Shown in pieces: positions 24,661 through 38,612 of a stretch of 64,000 nucleotides of DNA (its first letter is position 1; every line of letters starts with the position of its first letter). Made by a program: the position numbers and the translations under genes. The stretch comes from Gymnorhina tibicen. Taxonomy: Eukaryota > Chordata > Aves > Passeriformes > Artamidae. The notes beneath the pieces were generated by a model. It worked only from the letters and a program-made list of their open reading frames with translations. It was not told the origin of the DNA and made no database searches. The DNA is taken from positions 372,001-436,000 of the forward strand of contig VXAZ01005695.1 in assembly GCA_013399875.1 (NCBI GenBank), in the 5' to 3' direction.

Positions 24661-27600
24661 ATAAGACTGGGATCTTTTCAAAGACTGAGGAATGTTGACG
24701 TGTGAGAAAGAAAAATATGCCATTTTCTAAGAATTTATTCATTTTCCATAACCCTCATTCAGCAATGGATCTTTTACTTGTCACAGCTAATACAGAAAAA
24801 GCCAGGTCTTTTTCCTTGAGGCTGAACATGGATCTTGCTCTCCCCTACCCCAAGAAGGCTGTAAAATATTAAACTTCTTAATATACAGTACTTCTATAGA
24901 AGAAACTACTATTTATCCTAAACTCTTAAGATGATTTAATTTCCTAGTACTAAACAGGAGAGGAGCAGACAATGGCATGAAACATTTTACCAACACTGAT
25001 ATTCTTTCTCCCTCAGCCACCCATCCTGATGTAGGGACTTTAAACAGAGGAAATCTGAGGAAGGTAAAGGTAATCTTGAGCCCTGATTCTGATTTGGAGT
25101 CAGGGTGGCCCTTCAGCAACAGGGTAATGGCTGAATTGCAAAAATTAAATTTATAAAAATAGGAAAGAGACATGTAAAGAAAAGACTAGTTGTACTGTTC
25201 TCAATTGTCTCTGGTCAGGCATCAAAAGAGACACAAATTAAGAGAAATTGAAAAGCAAGAAGAATCCAAATGAATTGTTTTTATCCTCTAATTCATCATT
25301 CCCAATTTGGATCAAGGGAAAATGAGGAAGAAACTTGAGACAAGGCTTCAGAGGCCATCTGCAGTCCATCTTGCATTCTGCTTCTGTGAGGCAGATGCCA
25401 GTTAGTCTAGAAGAGACTGGTAGTCACTGCTCAGTGTTTCTCCCTACTGGTGTCTGTGTGCTGCAGTCCCACAGAAGCAGCTCTTCAAGGCCAATATGAC
25501 AAACTCCTTCAGGGAGCTTAACCACCCTGAGCCATGCCAGCTGCTCGCCAGTGGGAGCAACACCTTCCATGACATAGTATGTCACTGACCTTACATGAAG
25601 GTGACACTTAGACATTAACAGCTCCAGCTAGCCAGTGCCCAGCTTTGAGATCTCAGACAAGGCTCAGAGTGATGCAACTCCATTAAGTTTTTAAAACTGT
25701 CACAAGTAAACCAGGATAAATTGTTGTAGGTCAAGAAGACCAAAGATACCATTAATAAACAATGGAGGATTATTGCTAGTCAGTAGATGCTGACTGAAAT
25801 TAAGCAACTCTGCAGCTACCAAATACAGCTCAGAAGTGTGTCAAGGGCTGGGTGGTGAGGCCAAAAACTATAATGGGGGCATCGGGAGGCACTATCATGA
25901 AAGGAAAACCCTGGTTAAGGGAAACATTAACTCTCTCAACAGAGTCAGGGAAGATGAAGCACAATACAGTGAGATGAAATAAATTGTTCCAGGTCATGGA
26001 GCACATTCGTGGAAAAGAAAAGAACCCATAAATACTAACTCTCTATTTTCTGCTTAGCTGCTGAATAATACATCTATATTAAGACACACATGGAAAAAAA
26101 AGAAGAAAAGAAGGTTTCAGAAAATGGAGCAAATGTTTGAAGTAAGTGTTAAAAGAATGCCAATACACTGAAAAAGATTATAAGAAAGTATTTTCCAGCT
26201 TATCCATGTGGCTTCAGTACTTAGGCATATAAGAAACTAAATTTAAAATAAGTGTTGTAGACACTGCTTTTAGGAAGGTACTTTAATAATTTTACTCATT
26301 ATTACAATGATATTACAGACAATAGATGTGTCAAATCCAAAGCAATACCTACAGGCTGGTACACCTGTTTGGAATATTTCTCTTTGCCCTCTTAATCAAA
26401 TAAATATAATTTCATGGCTACAGTGTCAGTGCTTTAAAAACTTGTTTGTAAAAGAGCAAAGGGAAAAAAAACCTACTAGAAAGCTCAAAAGTTTTGCAAA
26501 TGACCCAGAGTTAATTAGAAAAGTCTGCACCCTGGCTAGTTCCCCTTCTCACGTGTCAGCTCTCATTAAATCAAAAAATTCGCCTTTCAAAGTTAACAAA
26601 CACCATGGTTAACAAAACTGTTAAACTGGGATCAAGTGGGCACATTCCTAGGTTTATATATGATGTCATGCTAAGCAGCCCACAGCTGAACTTGCAAGTA
26701 GTATGAATGATTTTTCAATATATTAAGTATCTGATCTAATGCTAATTTTCTCTCTATAGGCTAACTGTGCTGGGAACAGGTGGCCCTGCTTTCAATTATG
26801 GAGGGCTAACATGCCAGTGTGAGGCCTGGATTAGTTCACCTTCTCACAGGGAATTTGCCTCGGTTGGGAATGGATTTATTATGGCTTCACACATGGAACG
26901 GAGCTCATGTCAGCTGAGGGCAGTGATACATCATATGATTCAAATTAACCTGCTGTGGACTGTTCCGCAGGGCTGATATTGTGTATTAAAATGACGACAT
27001 TTTTAAAACAGCTTGAAAGAAACCAGGATTGCTGAAGTGCGATGGTTCCAATTTGTTCCAACTAATCTATCACCTGCTGGAGATATTATTCTAGTGGGTT
27101 TCTGGTAGCTGCTATTTTCCAGGTTTCTCCAAACCACTGACCTTGGTAATGGATACAATTGTTGCCTCTGCAAACAGTGGGGAAAAAAGGCTGGAGAGAG
27201 TGCCATGGTGCAGTTCTGATTATTGTTTTTTATGCCTAAGCCTAGATCCCCTGTTGTGTCCCTCGTGGTGCCCAAATCATGTGTGGAGGGACTGGCATGA
27301 AAGAGAAACCCACCAGGTCCCCAGTTCTCACTTTATCTTTCAGTGGGACACATTTCTTAGTTTATTTGGATATTGTCTTCTGCAGAAATTATTTATAAAG
27401 GTGAATTATGAAGGACCTCCATTACTTCACATCTAACCCAATGCCTTCCGAAGAAACGACTAGGGAAAGAGGACTTCCCATATAGTATAAAGTATAAAGC
27501 ACCTATAATTGGCGTGTATAAGTATTTTAAGGCAATTTGTATGAAGCTGTACTTCATAAACATGTTTTGTATCATTTGCTTCCAGAAAGACTGCATCAAA

Positions 27601-30600
27601 AAGACAGCTTTTATAGCTAAGAAAGGTGATTAAAAAAAATCCAGAAGGAGGACTAGAAGGTAAAGACAGTAATTTTTCAAAACCTATTAAAACCAGAGAG
27701 TCATATTTGTTCTTCGCCTAATGATTTATATCTACTGCTGAAGCAATAAATAGTTCACTTCTATGTATTAGACAAGAATTAGATGTATAGTCCAGTAACA
27801 GACTGAATATAAAAGATAGAGGGTCATGTAAAGTGATGTAAATGGAATTTTTAAAATTTTAAATAATTAGTTTCTGTAGAAAGAGAAAGAATAGTCCTTT
27901 AATACGTTGTGGGGTTAAAGTTGAGGTCTGTTCCCACAGGCCTGATGATGAATGCTTATTTCTCCTAGGATCCTATTACCTTAAATCTGGAAGAAATATA
28001 GTTTTTCTTTAGTTGCCAAAAATGTACAAAATAATCAACTCATGTGGCAAGAAGTGCATTAATGTATCCTGTTATTCTCATTTAATTAGTGGTTTCCAAG
28101 TTTAGCTACTTGCTGTAGTTTTTTGATCTCCGAGCTAATACAGACTGACAACCTGGTTTCCTGTGTGGTGAAACCATACGATTTTTCTGTGGAACACTAT
28201 CTACTTACTACTTCAGCTGACAAACTATTTGCAACGAGTACTGGTTTTATCTAAGACAGCAAACATTGGGAACCACTTGAAGATTTTTTTCTGTTAACTG
28301 CTCGATAGTATTTTGCATTATAAAATATAGGCATGTTAGATTCTTATATTTGAAATTTAACCTCAGCACACTAACTACCTCTTTTGAAAGAAAAACAGCA
28401 TTACAATTAAACCACTGAACTCTGAGCACTTAAAATCTACTCAGAAAACTGTACAGTTATCCCAACTACTACACCAGATTTTTGTCTGCATAGGCACAGC
28501 TTTCAAAACTCTGCCGACTTTTCAGAACAGCTGATCATCTGTAACCAACAGGCAGAACCTACTAGTACATTTAATGCATTTCAGCAATTTACTTACTACA
28601 GTTATAAACCACATATACATAAATGACTATGAAAACACACACACTATGTCATTAGAAAATAGGTCACTTAGTAGCAGCATTCTTTGCCAGATATTCACCA
28701 AAAAAGAATAGCCTTCAAGGCCTGCAACATAACCCTACTCCAGCGGTGCCTTTATTTATTCAATTTATTAGCTAAGCTGTCTCCCATCACACATACTGTT
28801 TGTTGACTTTGCAAGAGCTCTTGGGAGTTTTGCTGAGGTTCTTGTCCTCAAAGAACAACAGCCAGCTGAGTTAGGATCTGGTGGTGTAACACTTTCTCCC
28901 GGCCTGCTGACGGCCAAGCTACCTCACCCTGGAAGAAGCTGTGGTTAGGGGACTTCTTGTCCTGCAGGGGAGTTAGTAACTCATTTTCCAGTAGCCTGCT
29001 GAGGAGCTGTCAAGCTCTTGTAACTCTTTGCATGTGCTGTTCTGATGCAATCACATGCAGAATGAGCCTTCCATTACTCATCCAACGAAACTTCCATCCC
29101 CCAAGGACGGCTTCTTGGTAAAGGTTCGTTTATTTGAAGAGGATCTCATAGTGGTAACAGCTGAGGTTAGAAAAATCTGCAAGGGAAGGTGGAGCTGTTT
29201 TGTTACACTACACTGGCAAACACCTCATTAAAATTCAGAGAAATTACCGTTGAGTCATGTGTAATGATAGTTCCAATTAGCAGCAAAAAGATGATGAAAA
29301 AATGCCTTTTGGCTAAGAATAGATCCTGGAAGAAATCTCTGAAGTTTGAAATGCTTTGCAAGAATAAACAGATTGAAGATTATGATGCATTAATTTATGG
29401 TTTTCCAGTTCCCTATTCAGCCAAACACTACGGAGGGGAGAGATTTAACACTAATGCAAGATGTGACTGAACTGGTGAGACTGGGGTGGACACTTACACT
29501 ACTTGTGAATATACACTTTGCAAGCTGGTACCAACTTCCATGTTTGCTAGTTTAGTTAGAAATCTGTCCTACTGACAGGACAGCATCAGGGAAATACCCT
29601 CAGGTGTGTAATAAATTAAATATAAAGGCTATGCCAGGAAACTACCGTGAGAACACCTTGAGAAAAGTAGAATGCACAAATGAAGGGTCTGGGAATACGG
29701 AAATCTGACAAACGTGGGGACAGGGGACATAAAAGAACTGAGGGCAGAAGGATAAGAGAAAACCATTCTGGCAGCAGTGATAAAAGGTCCCTGATAGTAG
29801 GTATCTTTACCACTCTTGTGCTGTTCCTGATTAGAATGAAAAGCCATCATTACTATCAATTAACCATTTTTTTTTCAAATGGCAGTAGAACATGCAGTAG
29901 GTCTGAAGATTCAAAGGCCTATTAATGTCCCCAAATATACATCAATATAACAAAAGCTCTGCATTAGCAAGTGGTTTTAAAAGTCTTCCCTAAAATTATG
30001 TCTTTAGATAGCATGGAAAACCAAAAAAAAGGGGCAATGATGAGGTTGTTCACATACTTTACTGTTTCCTTGAGACTTCTGCCTGTGTGCAAAATATGTT
30101 TTTTCAAGCTACTTAACCACAGTATTTATAGTCAGGGGCCAAGTATGTGTGTCTCATTCACTGGTTACTCAATTTGATGTCTTGGGCTCTGATATTCAGA
30201 AGTGATCACTGCTTCACCCAAAGACAATATGAGCTGTGTTTCCAACATCAAATTCTATATTTTTAAGTGCTTTGGAAAACTAAATTGTGTGTTTTAAATT
30301 GATAACCTTAATATAATGAGAAAACCTTTAATATCCCTTTGCCTCAGTTGTCTTCTGTGAAATGGCAAGGGCATTAGTATTCCATCATCCATGTGAGGGT
30401 TGTGCAGGTAAATTAGTATTTCTGTACTGCTCAGATGCTATAGCTGTAAGGAATGCAAAGGTGATTCTGCTGTAGATCCAGGATTAGATAGTGTGCTGTA
30501 AGACTGTATGAATAGGTAACTATGAACAGGAAAATCCAGTACTGAAGAGCTGCTCACTGAATGACTGATAACAGCTCACTCTGTGCTGTGTGAAGTAAGG

Positions 30601-31249
30601 ATATTCAGGATGAAAAAATAAGTTAAGCAATTCAACAGTCATAACAAATATGCATATGAGAAAATAGTTATGATGTATGTATTTTCTAACTTTCACTATA
30701 ACCTCAATTACTCTACATTTTAATGTAGCTATAAATATATACTTCACAAGATACAGAATGCAATTTGAAGGAGTTTCTGATGCTCTAGGAGTAGAACTTC
30801 AAGTCATATTATGTTATGCAAATGCTAACTAACCACCACTTACATTAACTAAAGAAACAAGTATCACTAATTTTTAAATTTTACAGTATCAACACTTTGG
30901 ATGATTGGAATTTCCAATGCCAGGTATCCAGATTTCAAAGAATCCAAGAGAAGATGGCTTAGAAAAATCTTCAGAAACATTATAAAAGTCATCTTTATTC
31001 TAAACACAACTGCAATAACATTTCAGTTTTCTAGGACTAGAGGCAGGTAGGCTTCATTCTTCTGGAAATTTGACAAATTCAGCCTTTCTAAATTTACTGT
31101 GGGAAGAAAATTAATAATTAGACCTTAAACCAATGACTAGTCCAGGACTGCCGATTCCCCAATTTTCGCTTTCATGCAGGGTAATTCCTGGAGGCAAATT
31201 TCACATTCATGACGTAGGAATACAACACATTTCTGATTATATAATATCA

Positions 31250-31363
31250 CTGAGTCACAGAATAATTATGGTTGAAAGGGACTTCAACGCTGATCTCCTT
31301 CAAACTCCCATGCCAAGGGCAGGGACACCTTCCACTAGATCAGGTTGCTCAGGGCCCCATCCT
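31250..31363 (-). mobile_element. CR1 LINE 3' end, minus orientation, next to an exon
   Basis: The + strand reads the reverse of an avian CR1 3' end: AGTCACAGAATAATTATGGT, TGAAAGGGACTTC, ATGCCAAGGGCAGGGACACC and TTCCACTAGATCAGGTTGCT. It is about 115 bp long, 5'-truncated and lies in the same direction as VPS13B. It ends about 60 bp downstream of the splice donor at 31426, inside the intron. Confidence 0.9.
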
Positions 31364-31425
31364 GCGTCTATGTGTGCATATCTACAGATTACATTAGAAA
31401 AGAAAGATTAAAGTGCAGCGCTTAC

Positions 31426-31563
31426 CTGGTCCATTAAGGAAGTCTTTAATTTGCACAGTGATAAGAGGAGGTGGAATACCACTTTTAGCATCTACCTCTC
31501 CTGCTACTGTCTGCAACCAAATCTTGCAATAATCCAGAGCTTCTGGTAGAGTCTTCCCAGGAT
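31426..31563 (-). CDS. VPS13B: VPS13B internal coding exon (46 codons)
   Basis: This 138-nt exon is in phase 1 at both ends. The first two bases complete an Asp codon with the last base of the 40762 exon, giving DPGKTLPEALDYC. It then reads KIWLQTV, an Ala/Gly/Val-rich turn, KSGIPP, and ends VQIKDFLNGP, all recognisable as VPS13B. The donor is a good consensus (CCAG/GTAAGC). The acceptor is TATGTAG with a weak pyrimidine tract, so its use may depend on exonic enhancers. The phase and residue match across both junctions support the boundaries. A minus-orientation CR1 3' end lies only about 60 bp downstream of the donor. Because the length is a multiple of three, skipping this exon would keep the frame. 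Confidence 0.95.
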
Positions 31564-33014
31564 CTACATATGATAATCATCATAGTAATTGATTATATTC
31601 CAGGAATATGATACATAACAAAATGCTACATACAAAATTGACTAGACAAAATTAAAAAGTTTTAAATGTAATATGGTAAATATTATACCTAAGATGACTG
31701 GCTTACATAGCATTTGTGCCTACAGACAAATGCATGTGTAGAATAATGCATGCACACACAGGTAAGAAGGCAAAGCTCTAATTACACAAAATTTAGAAAA
31801 CATGCAAAAATACCAAGTAAAAGATGAATAAAATACATCAATAAAATGACTATAAATAGCACACAATTTTAGCTTTAATTAATGATTAAGTAATGATACT
31901 TAAGGACTCCTTACAAGAGAAACTGGGCTCAAAACCTGCTACTAGATTGTACTGTCATTGCTCGGTAGAGAAAATAATAATGGAAAAATAAATTATAAAG
32001 GCAAAAAGACCAGAACACTATGAGAGCTCAGGAATAGAGCATGACAACACTGCAGTTGTATCATTCCCTTTGGACCTTCACTCAATAGCTAATCAGTAGC
32101 TATTCTTGGGTACCACCTTGAATTGTGTTCCTTTGATCACTCCCACAATAGTATATTAAAATTAAATCCATCCAAGTGCTATTCTTGTCTTCATTTTCCA
32201 CGTATCACACATAGCAAAAACAGCAGTGTAAACAGGCTTTTTAATCTTTAGGGACTCATGACCTTCATTATAAGCATTCTCAATTCTGGCCTTACGGTCT
32301 TAAATTATAAATAATCAATCATTGTTTATTATCAAGTCGCTATGTTAATTGTTGAATGTCTGTCTCATCCTTAACAACTTAAGGAGATTTTCTTGAAACT
32401 ATTCTCTCCTTTTCAGTCAATTAAAAACTGCTATAATTGCTTTGAGTTTTACTGAATTAATTCCTTTCAGGAACAGGATTTACATACTCACTCATACTGA
32501 CTCATATAGTCAACATATGGTATTGTGGTATCACAGTCATATGTGGACTGGGTATATAAAGTCAGCTCTGGAATTTGTGTTTCTTGACCTTATCATGTGA
32601 TTCATATAAAACTTGGCACATATGAACCCTTATGTGATTTCAAAGAACCTACTGAAACCAATTGATCATGACTTCAGATCTATATGGAAAAGATCAAAAG
32701 TTAGCACATTCTTTTGTTTTTATTTGATCAATTTTCAGGCAATGACTTTACAGCAGTATTTGTACTGTATGGCATATACATTACAGCCTTTTCTTCCCTC
32801 TGTTCCTGCTACACATCTATAAAGTCAGCTCTCAACAGTTATTTAAGAGCTGCCACTGCATACAACAGATTTGTATATTTTCCATGAGAATTTCTACATT
32901 TTTATGATTCCTTTTAATTACAATCACCAGAGTGATGTGGTATACTCCCTTTTCTATAGTAACTGTTTCAGGGAATATCTTCTTGTATCTGGCATTTGTC
33001 TAGTACACTGAAAA

Positions 33015-33058
33015 TACTACTACTACTACTACTACTGTTGGTCATCATCATCATCATC
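33015..33058. repeat. Compound trinucleotide microsatellite (TAC)n and (ATC)n
   Basis: Seven consecutive TAC units at about 33015-33036 are followed, after a short GTTGG spacer, by five ATC units and a CCTCCTC tail. Confidence 0.93.
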
Positions 33059-34479
33059 CTCCTCTTTACCACCAAGGTAGACATTTTTTCCAAAACACAG
33101 ATTTGTAGCTGTTATGAAAAAGGATGTTATCTCTGTCCTGGATCTATAAAATAATATTTTGTTTTGTGCTGGTAGATCATCATAAATAACTAACATGCTA
33201 ATGTTTTTCAGAATATATACTGTAAAGCATTGTAAAAACTACTGAATATTGCTCAAGGAACATCACTGAACTGATTAAATTAATCTCTAAATTACTGTTA
33301 CTCTGTAAGTATTAATATAAACATTTAGGTATAGCTATATGGCAGAAAGCATTGCAGTATGCCATTATTTTGTCTCATTTCTGGAAGATATCATCACATA
33401 CTGTATATAGCAACCTGTATCTTCCACCAGCTTTTCAGAAAATCCACTAAACTCAGTTGAACATTTCTTTTGTAAAATATACTTACAGGTAGTCTTATCA
33501 TCCTAAGATGTGTTTATGTTATAAAATACCTAATAATTATTTCAAAGTTGTAGCTCTTTCAAGCTGAAAATGTCTCTGATGAAAAGAACTTACATAGCAG
33601 AAAATCCCTGCATGATACATTACATTAACTATACAAACTGCCCTCAGGTCACTGGGAAGTGCAGCACTTAAGCACAGAACCAAAAAAATGTAGCAACCAT
33701 GGGACTCTCAAGAGATTGTTTTGCTCTGTCATGTCTCTAAGGAGGGCAGCACCGTCATCTCTTCATCAGCTGGGGCACTGCAGGACTGGCATATGTGAAT
33801 AATGAAAGGACTCCAAAATTTACATATTAGGAACACAACACAAAAAAACCTCAATGCACAAAATTAGCCCAAGTCCAACAAAATATATTACGTTTAACCC
33901 AGCACTGGTCTTACTGAGTTCAAGCATTTTTTAAGTTCAAGTGAAACTGAGCTAATTCTGGAAGCAGAAGTACTGCATTGACAATTTTGCATCAGAGGTA
34001 ATTATATCAAAGGGCCATGCAAAGAGCCAGCTTGAGTGCTTCCAAGCCCATGGCATAGAGTTAATTTGGAACTTGCATAACAGATTTGGCTGTCCAGCCA
34101 AAAATGCCAGTTTTAAGTTTTTATGTAATGATGAGAAAGCTAAAATCAAGAGGTTTCAAAATTGACTATGCTTGTGTATATCAAAATCTTGAGGGGAGTT
34201 CCAAATAAAATGTATGAGGGTAAGACAAATATATATACATCAAAGGTAAAACAACCAAAAGATATGTATCCCTATTAAAATATCTTCTAAGGTAGAAAAT
34301 AGCACATGCATTTTCATAGGATCAAGAATCAGGAAAGGAATAAACCAATATCAGTCAATCAATCCCTACGCCAAAAGCACAGGAAACAGAGAAGCAATTG
34401 AATAAAAAAAAGGAATTTTAGAATGAAAAGTGAGGAATTCATGGTGAGGAGAGCTATTAGAAAAAGGACTCATGTCTCT

Positions 34480-34632
34480 CAAGGAAATGATGGAAGCATT
34501 CAGAATGTTTAAAAATACACTTGACAGAACACTATAAAATATACAATTGGGAACAATTATGCATCAGCAGGGAACTGGTCTGAATAATGCATTATAATAG
34601 GTCATTTCCATTTCCATTTTCTATGATTCTCC
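34480..34632 (+). mobile_element. Possible very old CR1-like 3' end
   Basis: A degenerate sequence ends in AATAGGTCATTTCCATTTCC and TTTCTATGATTCT. It is preceded by CAGGGAACTGGTCTGAATAA, which echoes the pattern near the 3' end of old CR1 elements (GACTGGACTAGATGA...GGTCCCTTCCA...CTATGATTCT). It is short and diverged, so the identity is tentative. Confidence 0.45.
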
Positions 34633-36019
34633 CAAAAATCAACACTTAAATTTGCAGTTATTTGTATAAAGAAAATGCTGGAGAAAACCCAGGGGATACA
34701 TATATAAGTAAAAGGAGAGGCTAGAATTACTCCACAGCAAGCCAAGAGAGAGAAAAGAAAGGATTCAGAAGCGAGGAGCAGTGAAGACGGCCAGAAATTT
34801 TATCCTCTACACCATGTGAAAAATTTGTCTGTGGCAGCAAAAGAAAAATGGTGAGACAACTATCGCAGATCAACAAGACTTTAAATTACATGACTGTGAT
34901 TTAAAATCCATAAGACTCAGAAGCTGAAGCCTTCAATAGATCCACATTTACCTTCCCCCCTCCCCTCTAAAAAAAAATTTAAAAAAACCCCATCTCTGGC
35001 TATTTCTGAATTCACACAAACATCCAAAGCCACTTTTAGCCTTGCTGAGATCCAGACCTCAGCTCCAAACTTCAGTTTATGAGATATCTTCCTAAACTTG
35101 ATTTGAATTTGCAAGCTTTTGATTTCACTGCTATCCCCTTGGTCTTCTGTTAACAGAAGATAGCAAAACCCCAAACTTCCGAGGAAAACAGGGAGTAAGG
35201 GGAAAGGAAACAAGAAAGGCAGGAGAAATTTTGCATCTTGAGGATTTTCATTCTCCAAAATGTGTCTTTGTTCCTCTTCGTAGCTGATAGGCAGCTGTGG
35301 GAGGCTTTAATGGGGGGGAGCTCAGGGACCCAGAGCCCCCGTCAGCCCCAGGAAGGGGACAGAGCTACCGAGAGTGTGTGCGGGACAGCAGCTTGGCCTG
35401 CTCCACTGGAATGCTACCCAGCCCAAATGAGCACTGCAATGTGCTTTTATTTCAATGGATGAATCATATTTTGGTCTGCAGTCAATTTGAAAAGCCAGTA
35501 TGATGCTGCAATCATCTCTGCATTTGAAACTCTGAAGTGGAACGTTTGGTCTTGTTTTCAAAACAGTTTCCACTGGAATTTAAAGAATACAAGTGGAAAA
35601 ACATTTCTGCTAGCGTACTCACAAATGCTGTGTCAGGAAGTTCAAAAATGAGCACTTACAGTAACCTGAGGAATGCACATTCCCAGGCCAATTTGGCTTT
35701 ATTGGGGGGGCTGCACCGTTCCCCCCTCATCCATGACTGCAGATGTACTGGACAATAAATATACTCAGAGAGGAACAGGTGACACTCCAGCAGAACTCCC
35801 TCAGTGCTATGCTAGGAAACAGCCTTAAATCCTCTCTCTGCCATGTAGGAAGCACAGGCTGACAGAGAGGCAGTGAATCAGACTTCCCGCCAGAGCCAGC
35901 CTGTGCTGCTCGTCATGCAAAAGCCTGGAAAAGGCTTTCCATTAGATCAGAGGTTACATGTGGTCTTAGCTACTGCATCTGCTCTTCATGGACCCCCTGC
36001 CATCAAAGGCGTGGGTGTC

Positions 36020-36043
36020 AAATAAAATAAAATAAAATAAAAA
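36020..36043. repeat. (AAAAT)n microsatellite
   Basis: About four AATAA-type pentamer units lie in a row, followed by an A-rich tail. Confidence 0.9.
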
Positions 36044-38562
36044 TCAAAAATAATCCTGGATGGCCTCACAATGACTGTTTTTTGCAAATGAGTCGTTGGC
36101 GGAAGCTGAAGAAATTCCATGCATAACAGATATTTTACTGAGAAATTTCTCTCCCTTGAAACAACCAAGCACCACAACCTCCTCTTTGAAAGTAAACAAA
36201 CAAACAAATAGAAAAAAGATTTTTCAAGAAAGCCCAGAGCACAGTGGTCAGGAAATGAGGTAATTTTGTATCTGGATTACATTACCTGAAACAAAGCAAA
36301 TAAAGATTAAAAAAAAATATTTATAAAAGCAGCTTATGAGATTACATTAAAAACAATTGCATCCACTTTTATTTAAGTAAAAATGGCCAAAACTCTGTTT
36401 GCAAAAACTAACAGTTAGCAGATGCCTTTTTGTTAAATGTAGGATGAGCATTGAATAAAAAAGGGATACATTTTACAGTATCTTTCAGTCTATTTTTACA
36501 GAATCTCACAAGTAAACTCAAAGAACAACTAGTCTTTCTAGTGCCACTTATTAATGAGTTAAAATTTATTCCATTAATTTATTTACTTTGATTTCAAGTT
36601 CCTGTACCTGGCAGTAGCATAACTGCAATCAAGCTGCACAATTACAAAACACAAATGAAGCAGTTTAGCACAACCATAATAAAACTGAGCTAACATTTCA
36701 ACAACCTAGTAAGTCTCCTGCTTCTACAAACTGACTTGCCAGTGGACTTGGTTGTAGAGAAGACTGAGGAAGCACAACCATTGGGTTTTTAGCTCCCCAG
36801 CAGGCAAATGCTCCACATACAGACACTGGTTTGACGGAAATGAGCTGCTACTAAGTGCTAATTAATAAACTAAGAATGCTTAAATTTCAAATAGTCTATT
36901 CCCTCCTATTTAATTCTTATGTTCTTATTTCTTTCGTGTTTCAGAAATTAACCTAAAAATAAATAACACAGCTAGTGACAGAGGAGCCAAGTTCTTCGGA
37001 TGAAATTTGGTGTTTTGGCCACTGTACAATGCTCTGTCTCACAAAGGGAGTGATAGTTTAATGTGCAAGATTGTGAATTTTATGCTCTATTCAAAACTAA
37101 TAACAAAACCCTTGTCCCAAATAAAATACATATGGCTTCATAACAGTATAAAATCTTCATTTCTACACAATGTTCAAAGCAGTAAACCATCATGAAGCAG
37201 TAACCCTTAATTCTGTCACCAGCCCAGGACTAACTATTACTCTCTTTAAAATTCATGTTAGTACAGTTTTAAAGGACAATTTCCCTGTTTTATAAAAAGG
37301 TTCATAAAACAGACTGTCATCAAATTACCTGTTAGAAGCATTTCTAAAGCCTAGACAAACTTTGTTGAATTACAGCTAAACAACACATTTCTTAAAAGTA
37401 CACTACTGGCAGGTGAGGGATGAAAAACACAGCTAGATCCAGACTACTACCAGTTTTTTTTCTTTACCCTAAAGTTTTTTTGTGGAACTAATGTCAACCA
37501 AAATAGAAGACCTTCTTAATTTCACAACAGAATTTTGTATTTGTTTCTGCCTTGCAAAAATTTTAGAGTTGTTTCAGAACTGTAGATTTTTTTCTTTTAG
37601 AAAAGCTGTAAGAAATGGCACAGTATTTCACAAGAGCTGAATCTACAGCTGTTGGAACTAACAGTATTCAACTTCTAGAATTTCACAGCAAAATTGATAC
37701 AAACAATTTTTCCAAATGTTTTAAAACATTCCTAAAATACTCTTATGCAGTGTATATGGTGTAGAATGCATAGAATACATAGAATGATTTTAAATGGGAG
37801 AGATTTTATTAGCATGTTTTGAAGGTAAATATTTCATATATGGCTTAACTACACAAGTTTAAGTATATTCACTGAAGTCATGAGAAAACACCCCCCCGTA
37901 GGATTACCAACAAAACTTTATAACAATGTATTTTTACTTTTGCTCAGACAAGTCTCAATCTTTAGGTTGTTATCAAAATTTGCAATGTTATGGGCCTGAA
38001 TTTTTGAGTTGCTGCTGTGCTGTTGCCAATCTCCAACACAGGATGGAAAGCACACACTATTTTCATTAGGTCTATGATTTGGCTGGTTGTTTTTTTGTTT
38101 TGTTTTCAAGGGGGAATATGCTCCCTCAGTTCTACGATCTTGTTAAAATATATCTTTTATATTTAGCTTGTGTTCTCTTCCCATTCTATGTTAGATAATA
38201 GAGTCAGTTGCATGCATATGTATACACACAAGAGCAGTCTTCTAACTGGAAATATGGTTTAGCAACATTCACTGTAAATGAAACATCATTTATGCCTTCT
38301 TCCCACTCTCCAGTCCTTGATACACAGAGAAATACAGGAATATAGTGCATGAGTATTGTACAGAAGGAGAGAAGCTAACTTAGTTCTTTCAAATAAACTT
38401 TATATTGTTCTTCATATGGATGATACATCTCTTTCAGACAAAACTGTCAGCAAATAGTCACAATATCAAGAAAAGTTGGTGTGATTGATGAAATCAACCA
38501 CAGCAGCACAAAAAAAAGCCAAAATAGCTCCTTATTCTGTATTATATGATATGCAATATATA

Positions 38563-38612
38563 GAGTGTGTGTAATATGCACACACATGCACACACATGTA
38601 TATAACACATAT
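38563..38612. repeat. Purine-pyrimidine alternating GT/CA-rich tract
   Basis: A GTGTGTGT run is followed by ATATGCACACACATGCACAC and TGTATATAACACATAT. This is an imperfect dinucleotide tract partly inverted on itself, with potential for slippage or Z-DNA-like structure. Confidence 0.8.

Larger units (their letters stand above)
19228..31425 (-). other. VPS13B: VPS13B intron, about 12.2 kb
   Basis: The intron carries two + orientation CR1 fragments (20900-21115 and 23834-24660) and a minus-orientation CR1 end (31250-31363) close to its 5' splice site. GC-richer patches of unknown origin lie at about 21740-22090, 25380-25680 and 28870-29130. A possible conserved non-coding block lies at about 26740-26980. 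No additional exon was found. Confidence 0.86.
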
